Below, piece after piece: positions 59,123 to 64,000 of a stretch of DNA of 64,000 bases; positions within the stretch are counted from its first letter, which is position 1, and each line of letters begins with the position of its first letter. The notes under the pieces are model-generated. The model was not told the DNA's origin. It did no database searches and saw only the letters and a program-made list of their open reading frames with translations. Source of the DNA: Anabaena minutissima FACHB-250. Lineage in GTDB: Bacteria; Cyanobacteriota; Cyanobacteriia; Cyanobacteriales; Nostocaceae. The DNA is taken from the NCBI RefSeq assembly GCF_014697125.1, contig NZ_JACJRG010000027.1, forward strand, positions 1-64,000, read 5' to 3'. Both the position numbers and the translations under genes were made by a program.

Positions 59123-60892
59123 TTACAGCCTTTCTGTTTTATCAATCAGCCATAATGGAGATGATGTTTCTCTCTTTAAAAAGAAACGGAGAGATTGAGA
59201 TATGTTTCTGCCTGATGTTGTGGAATAAGAAACTTGAGCATCTACAGTTGCTGTGTCGTTACTTAATTCTTGACTAGTCAGTTGTTGAATCTCTGCATAT
59301 TGGACTTGTTGCCACCAATCTCTAAATGAATTCAAATCAGTAGTATTTTGATTTTCTTTTGATAAATAATGCCAGGCAGTTTCATATTCACGTCGATTTA
59401 TATGTCCGTAAAAATTTTGGATAACTTTCTCTGGTGATGGTCTTGTTGCAGGAATTACTGTAACTTGAAAAACTTGCCCATTACGTTCTACTTCAATTGA
59501 CAAAGGATTGCCGATTGTGCTATTTCCTATTAATTTTATTGCTTCTTCATCTGTAGCAACAGTTTGATTATCAATATTGCGAATTACATCACCAACACGC
59601 AATCCTCCAATAGAGGCTGGATATCCCGGAATGACTGTAACTACTAAAACTCCATTATTTGATGTAATCGGAACGCCGAAACGACTGCTGAAATTTTCTC
59701 GATTTTCTGGTGTCAGTGTCACCACATGAAATCCCAAATAAGGTTTCTCCGTTGATGTTGTTGTTGATGTTCGTGTGGGTGTCTGCGGTTCAGATGTAGG
59801 GGTTGGGGTTGATGGGGGTTCATTAACAATTGTGGATTGTTCAGTAGGTACAGGCGTAGACTCATCTACTATTTGCTGTTGTTGGTTATTGTTGTTGGCG
59901 AAACTAATAATCGCCACCGCAGCAATCAAACCACCAGTAATTAAACTCCCCACCAAAATTCTTTGTTTACCATTTCTTTGATTTGCAGGTAGAGGAGAAG
60001 CGGCTGGACTGACAGAAATTGTTTTTTCAGGTATGCTTTGGGGTGTTCCTACTGTCGGAGGAAAGGCGGCTGCACCGAATTGCAAGGCTTCTAACATTTC
60101 CCTGGCGGTGGTGAAGCGTTCTCTGGGGTGATAGGCGATCGCGCGATCGATTACACTTGCTAATGTAGGACTGACACTCAAGGCGTGTGTGCGCCAAATA
60201 ATTTCCCCATTCCTGGGGTCTGTCTCTAATTCATGCGGCTGTTTCCCCGTCAGCAAATAAATTGCTGTCATCCCCAAACTATATATATCACTGGAATACA
60301 TTGGTCTACCTGCGGCTTGTTCACTGGGCATATAGCCTGGTGTCCCAATCACAATTGAACTGGTAGGTAACCCTTGTGAATTGAATACTGTTCCCATAGA
60401 TTCCCGCACTGCACCAAAATCAATGAGTATAGGTTTGCCATCTCGATGGCGCAAAATAATGTTATCTGGTTTAATATCGCGGTGAATGATCCGCTTAGAA
60501 TGGACGTACTCTAAAACGGGTAATAGATTCACGAGAATGTCTTTAACTGCGCTTTCACTAAATACACCTTGTTGGCGAAATTTAGCTGTGAGTGTATCCC
60601 CTTGCACCCACTCTTGGATCACATAAAATTGCCCATCTGCTTGAAAATAAGCATATAAGGCAGGGATTTGGTCATTATAGCTGCCTAAATCTTCTAAAAT
60701 TGCGGCTTCTCGTTGAAAACGCTCTTGTACTAGTTGGTAAATTTGCGGATTATTGTGTATCGGTTTAAGCTGTTTCACCACGCAGCGACGGCTAGATGGC
60801 ATTTGGGTATCTTCTGCCAAGAATGTTTCTCCAAATCCACCACTACCCAAAGTTTGAACTACTCGATAGCGATTCTCTAGTAGCGTTTCCAT
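59123..60892 (-). CDS. Serine/threonine protein kinase 2, with PDZ and NTF2-like domains
   Basis: The 589-residue kinase has a catalytic domain nearly identical to kinase 1 (same G-loop, HRDIKPDN, DFGAVRES, GTPGYMPSEQAAG), then a membrane segment (ILVGSLITGGLIAAVAIISF near 311-330) and a Pro/Thr linker. The extracytoplasmic part carries a PDZ domain (KPYLGFHVVTLTPENRENFS, GGLRVGDVIRNIDNQTVATD near 430-455) and an NTF2-like domain (EKVIQNFYGHINRREYETAW). PDZ domains bind protein C-termini, so this kinase may sense misfolded or cleaved envelope proteins. Tandem duplication with kinase 1 is clear; the outer halves have diverged or been exchanged. Confidence 0.9.
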   Translation of the reverse strand: METLLENRYRVVQTLGSGGFGETFLAEDTQMPSSRRCVVKQLKPIHNNPQIYQLVQERFQREAAILEDLGSYNDQIPALYAYFQADGQFYVIQEWVQGDTLTAKFRQQGVFSESAVKDILVNLLPVLEYVHSKRIIHRDIKPDNIILRHRDGKPILIDFGAVRESMGTVFNSQGLPTSSIVIGTPGYMPSEQAAGRPMYSSDIYSLGMTAIYLLTGKQPHELETDPRNGEIIWRTHALSVSPTLASVIDRAIAYHPRERFTTAREMLEALQFGAAAFPPTVGTPQSIPEKTISVSPAASPLPANQRNGKQRILVGSLITGGLIAAVAIISFANNNNQQQQIVDESTPVPTEQSTIVNEPPSTPTPTSEPQTPTRTSTTTSTEKPYLGFHVVTLTPENRENFSSRFGVPITSNNGVLVVTVIPGYPASIGGLRVGDVIRNIDNQTVATDEEAIKLIGNSTIGNPLSIEVERNGQVFQVTVIPATRPSPEKVIQNFYGHINRREYETAWHYLSKENQNTTDLNSFRDWWQQVQYAEIQQLTSQELSNDTATVDAQVSYSTTSGRNISQSLRFFLKRETSSPLWLIDKTERL

Positions 60893-61017
60893 AAGTTGCT
60901 AGACACAGGGTGAATAATTTTTTGTTTTAAAAATTGTCACTAAAAATGCTGATGAGCAAAACCCATCAGGAATAATCAGGTTGACGTGATTACTTTTAAC
61001 TACATACGCACTAGGGC

Positions 61018-62513
61018 TTATTTCTTAAAATATCTTAAATTATTACGGTCTTGATATCTAGCAATATAAGCTGTATTGTTCTGCTCTAATCTTGAGAGTA
61101 GGTTTCCCGGAAATTCTTTTGGTGAGTATAAAGGACGATACCAAGGTTGGTTATTAAAGTAATTCTGGATTCCAGGATTGTTAAAACGGCGACCGTGAAC
61201 AGCGAAAATTGTATTTCGCATAATATCTAGCTCAAAGCCAGTTTTACCAGCTAAATCTGCATCGGTGACAGCTCTTTCGGAAAGCCAAAAATAATTGTTA
61301 GTAGTTGCTACGTCTGGCTGTTCTGATGGTGGTCTTTCGATATCTGGAGGTAGTTGAGATTGAGGATTTTCTGGGATGGGTGACGCTGCTACAGGTGTTG
61401 TAACAGGAGTAGGAGTTTTGCAATAACTTGGGGTGTGACTGAAGACGTGATATTTTGGTTAGCTGATGGTTGCGGTGATTTTGTTAATACTTGACCAATA
61501 ATCACAGAACCACCTATTAACCCGCCTGCAATCAAACTGCCAATCAAAATCGCATTCTGATTATTACCTGAAGTTGGCGGCTGATTAGTAGTGGGAATTG
61601 TGTTAGGCGTTGGTGTGGTGGATAATGGTTGTGTAACGGGGATGTCTGCTAAGGGTCTTGTTACTGCTTGAGTCGGTGGTATGGAATTGGCTAAACCTTG
61701 CAAAGCCTCTAGCATGGCTTTTGCTGTGGGGAAGCGATCGCGGGGATGGTAGGCGATCGCGCGATCAATTACACTGGCTAGAATAGGACTAATATTCTGT
61801 ACGTAATTACGCCAAATAATTTCACCAGTTTGTGAGTCTGTCTCTAATTGTTGTGGCTGCATCCCCGTCAACGAATAAATCGCGGTCAGCCCTAAACTAT
61901 ATAAATCACTAGAATAAACTGGTCTACCTGCGGCTTGTTCGCTGGGCATATATCCAGGTGTACCAATCACAATCGAACTGGTAGGTAACCCTTGTGAATT
62001 TACTACTGTCCCCATTGATTCCCGCACTGCACCAAAGTCAATCAGTACAGGTTTCCCATCTCGATGACGCACCATGATATTATCTGGCTTAATATCACGG
62101 TGGACAATTTGCTGGGAGTGGACGTAATCCAGAATAGGTAAGACATTCAGCAATATTTCCCGGACTGTATTCTCGCTCAATAAACCATGCTGTTGAACTT
62201 TGGCTGTGAGTGTATCCCCTTCCACCCACTCCTGCACTAAATAAAATTGCCCATCCGCAGAGAAATAAGCATACAATGACGGGATTTGGTCAATTTTTCC
62301 GCCCAGTTCTTCTAAAATTGCTGCTTCTCTTTGAAATCGTTCTTGAACTAACTGATAAATCTGGGAATTGTTATGAATTGGCCTGAGTTGTTTCACCACA
62401 CACCGCCGCTTGGACGGCATATAACTATCTTCTGCAAGATAGGTTTCACCAAAGCCTCCAGTACCCAATGTGCGAATCACTTGATAGCGATCGTTTAACA
62501 TTTGTATAGTCAT
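61018..62513 (-). pseudogene. Serine/threonine protein kinase 3, split from its YARHG domain by a frameshift
   Basis: The first 374 codons (61389-62513) give a kinase domain like the other two (LGTGGFGETYLAEDSYMPSK, HRDIKPDNIMVRH, DFGAVRESMG) and a membrane segment (AILIGSLIAGGLIGGSVIIG). The frame then breaks at a run of four A on the coding strand (61416-61419) after VTPQVIAK. Adding one base restores TPTPVTTPVAASPIPENPQS and runs without a stop to 61018. There the product ends in a YARHG domain: ELDIMRNTIFAVHGRRFNNP, YFNNQPWYRPLYSPKEFPGN. This may be a true pseudogene, a phase-variable gene or a sequencing error. Confidence 0.82.
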
Positions 62514-62642
62514 ATTTTACTTTATTTCAACATAATTCGTAACTGGTAGTTAAGATGATATCCTTACCAGGTTAAGTTTTAAAATTAGCATTTTTAAATT
62601 GATTGTGGTCTAAATCTTCAATTACGAATTACGAATTACGAA

Positions 62643-63188
62643 TTATTTTAAATCTAGTAATCCTGTTTCTTTTAACTTAGGATTGAACCGAATTTGTGCT
62701 TTTAACCCACGTAATTCTAAAGCTGCTAGAATTTCTGTTTCTAATCTTCTGGCTGCATTTTTAATGATTTTCATTTGCGTGAGTTCATCATTAGTGGGTT
62801 TTTGATAATTAGCCTCTTCTTCCCGTGTCATTATTGTTTTAACATCAATAGGCTGCGTCCATGTGGCTTTTTGTTCCCCATTCCCTACGGGGAGACTACC
62901 GTTTTCAGCTATCCAAGCCTGCTCAATATTTTCTAAAATTGTCCGACTAGGACGCTCAATAGTTGCTACTTTCACCCAATAACATTGTTGGGGTTGACGA
63001 ACTAGATGCTGTCTGAGACTTAAGTAAACATCACGAGAGTAACCAACAAATTGCAGTTCTCTTTCCTGATTAAAGATGGCATATACTCCAATCTTTCCCT
63101 GTAAATCTTCAGGTAATTGACCATTTTCATCAATGTAGGGAATATATTCTAAAGCTGTGAGGGTAGATAGATTCGTTTCGTTAGTCAT
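62643..63188 (-). CDS. GIY-YIG-type nuclease family protein
   Basis: The 181-residue protein has the GIY-YIG core in a divergent form: LQGKIGVYAIFNQERELQFV near 29-48 (VYAIF in place of GIY) and FVGYSRDVYLSLRQHLVRQP (VGYS in place of YIG, followed by Arg). A helical C-terminus (TNDELTQMKIIKNAARRLET) follows. The Glu expected at the metal site cannot be placed with certainty. Short cyanobacterial proteins of this kind are common; DNA cleavage is not shown. It lies between kinase 3 and nifV, in the same direction. Confidence 0.7.
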   Translation of the reverse strand: MTNETNLSTLTALEYIPYIDENGQLPEDLQGKIGVYAIFNQERELQFVGYSRDVYLSLRQHLVRQPQQCYWVKVATIERPSRTILENIEQAWIAENGSLPVGNGEQKATWTQPIDVKTIMTREEEANYQKPTNDELTQMKIIKNAARRLETEILAALELRGLKAQIRFNPKLKETGLLDLK

Positions 63189-63299
63189 ACTTAATTCAAG
63201 ATAGGGAATGGAAAATGGGTAATTGAGACTAGCGGAAGCAGAGGGTTAGAGAAGATTTTACCCCATTCCCTATACCCCATTTTCAAAACAGTATTGATT

Positions 63300-64000
63300 T
63301 CAACTAGCCTGTGATTGTTGTTGTGTTTGAACTAAATACAAGAGTTCTTGTGTAGTCAAACTACGTTTTTTTTGGACTGATTCTTCTCGTACTGCATCTA
63401 AAAGAGATTGGGTGTCTTTAGGGTTGAGAATAATGCCGTGTTGCTGCAATATGCTAGATAAAAGATGTTTACCAGAATGCTTACCAATGACTAAACGGCG
63501 AGAATTACCTACTTCTTCTGGTGCAAATGGCTCGTAAGTGTTGGGGTTTTGCAGTACCCCGTGAGCATGAATACCTGATTCATGAGCGAAGTTATTTGCT
63601 CCCACTACGGCTTTCCAAGGTGGTAAATCATAACCAGATGCAGATGCTACCAGTCGAGACATTTCTATTAATCGTCGTGTGTCAATATTTAAATCATAGT
63701 GATACAAGTGTTTCAGAGCCATCACAACTTCTTCTAAAGCTGCATTCCCAGCCCTTTCACCTAAACCATTAACTGTAGTATTTATTGATAAAGCACCTGC
63801 TTTGATGCCAGCTAAAGCGTTGGCTGTTGCCAAACCAAAATCATTGTGAGTGTGCATTTCTATGGGTATAGCCAAAGATGTTACTAGTTGTTTAATTTTG
63901 GCGTAAGTTGTAAAAGGTTCGAGAATGCCTACTGTGTCACAATAGCGAAACCGTGATGCACCCCATTCTTGGGCAGATAACACTACGTCTAGAAGGAAAT
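63300..64000 (-). CDS. nifV: NifV: homocitrate synthase (partial, cut by the window edge)
   Basis: The C-terminal part (about 233 residues visible) of a homocitrate synthase, which condenses acetyl-CoA and 2-oxoglutarate to homocitrate for the nitrogenase FeMo cofactor. Visible motifs are RFRYCDTVGILEPF (the active-site DTVG), EMHTHNDFGLATANALAGIK (metal-binding His pair), VNGLGERAGNAALEEVVMAL, HESGIHAHGVL and GKHSGKHLL. NifV is preferred to 2-isopropylmalate synthase because the protein is short with no regulatory domain after GKHSGK and ends about 60 residues later. The start lies beyond base 64000. Other nif genes are not in the window. Confidence 0.82.
   Translation of the reverse strand, partial: FLLDVVLSAQEWGASRFRYCDTVGILEPFTTYAKIKQLVTSLAIPIEMHTHNDFGLATANALAGIKAGALSINTTVNGLGERAGNAALEEVVMALKHLYHYDLNIDTRRLIEMSRLVASASGYDLPPWKAVVGANNFAHESGIHAHGVLQNPNTYEPFAPEEVGNSRRLVIGKHSGKHLLSSILQQHGIILNPKDTQSLLDAVREESVQKKRSLTTQELLYLVQTQQQSQAS

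Overview
The window comes from a filamentous, heterocyst-type cyanobacterium (Nostoc/Anabaena/Trichormus group). The grounds are: cytochrome c550 (psbV), plastocyanin (petE) and a cytochrome c6-like gene side by side; a homocitrate synthase gene (nifV, nitrogen fixation) at the right edge; a DevBCA-type exporter; many GCGATCGC (HIP1) octamers; many small dispersed inverted repeats and short heptamer repeats typical of Nostocales; and Hanks-type kinases and a NB-ARC/WD40 protein. No rRNA, prophage or CRISPR array was seen. One tRNA (Glu, TTC) is present.

Layout. 0-13 kb: a probable IS200/IS605 right end, the ergothioneine genes egtC-egtB, a decayed ABC exporter, a prohibitin-like protein, a DUF1824 protein, an Uup-type ABC-F ATPase, a pentapeptide-repeat protein, purT, and a two-gene Na+/solute symporter operon. 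12-20 kb is an accessory stretch: a small secreted protein behind a perfect hairpin, an orphan ribbon-helix-helix protein, a 62-bp tandem repeat, two tandem secreted Cys-rich paralogues, a short double-glycine-leader peptide gene (candidate RiPP/signal peptide), and a 1193-residue NB-ARC protein with 14 WD40 repeats. 20-31 kb: a site-2-type protease, an unknown 466-residue protein, argJ, two near-identical candidate small RNAs, gatB, and a DevBCA-type export operon facing a PadR regulator. 31-45 kb: a small membrane protein, an SDR oxidoreductase, a broken DUF2887 nuclease-like gene, dnaG, a cell-wall amidase, a TPR protein, an O-methyltransferase, a PhyH-like oxygenase, and an HNH/ribbon-helix-helix cluster. 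45-57 kb: a GAF histidine-kinase-like protein coupled to a START-fold protein, tRNA-Glu, a Na+/H+ antiporter, a cytochrome b-like protein, a TonB-like protein, the petJ-like/petE/psbV electron-carrier group and two orphan sugar permeases. 57-63 kb: three tandem serine/threonine kinases with nearly identical catalytic halves and different extracytoplasmic halves, the third broken by one base; then a GIY-YIG protein and partial nifV.

The strongest candidates for something undescribed are (i) the paired candidate small RNAs between gatB and argJ, which share promoter, a conserved 12-mer and a terminator hairpin with a compensatory base change; (ii) the 48-residue GG-leader peptide with an 8-residue aromatic/cationic tail; and (iii) several degraded or rewired signalling proteins (a histidine kinase whose phospho-acceptor His appears replaced by Asp within a HIP1 octamer, and an amidase with Gln at the expected catalytic Glu). 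All assignments are from reading the sequence; no database search was possible.
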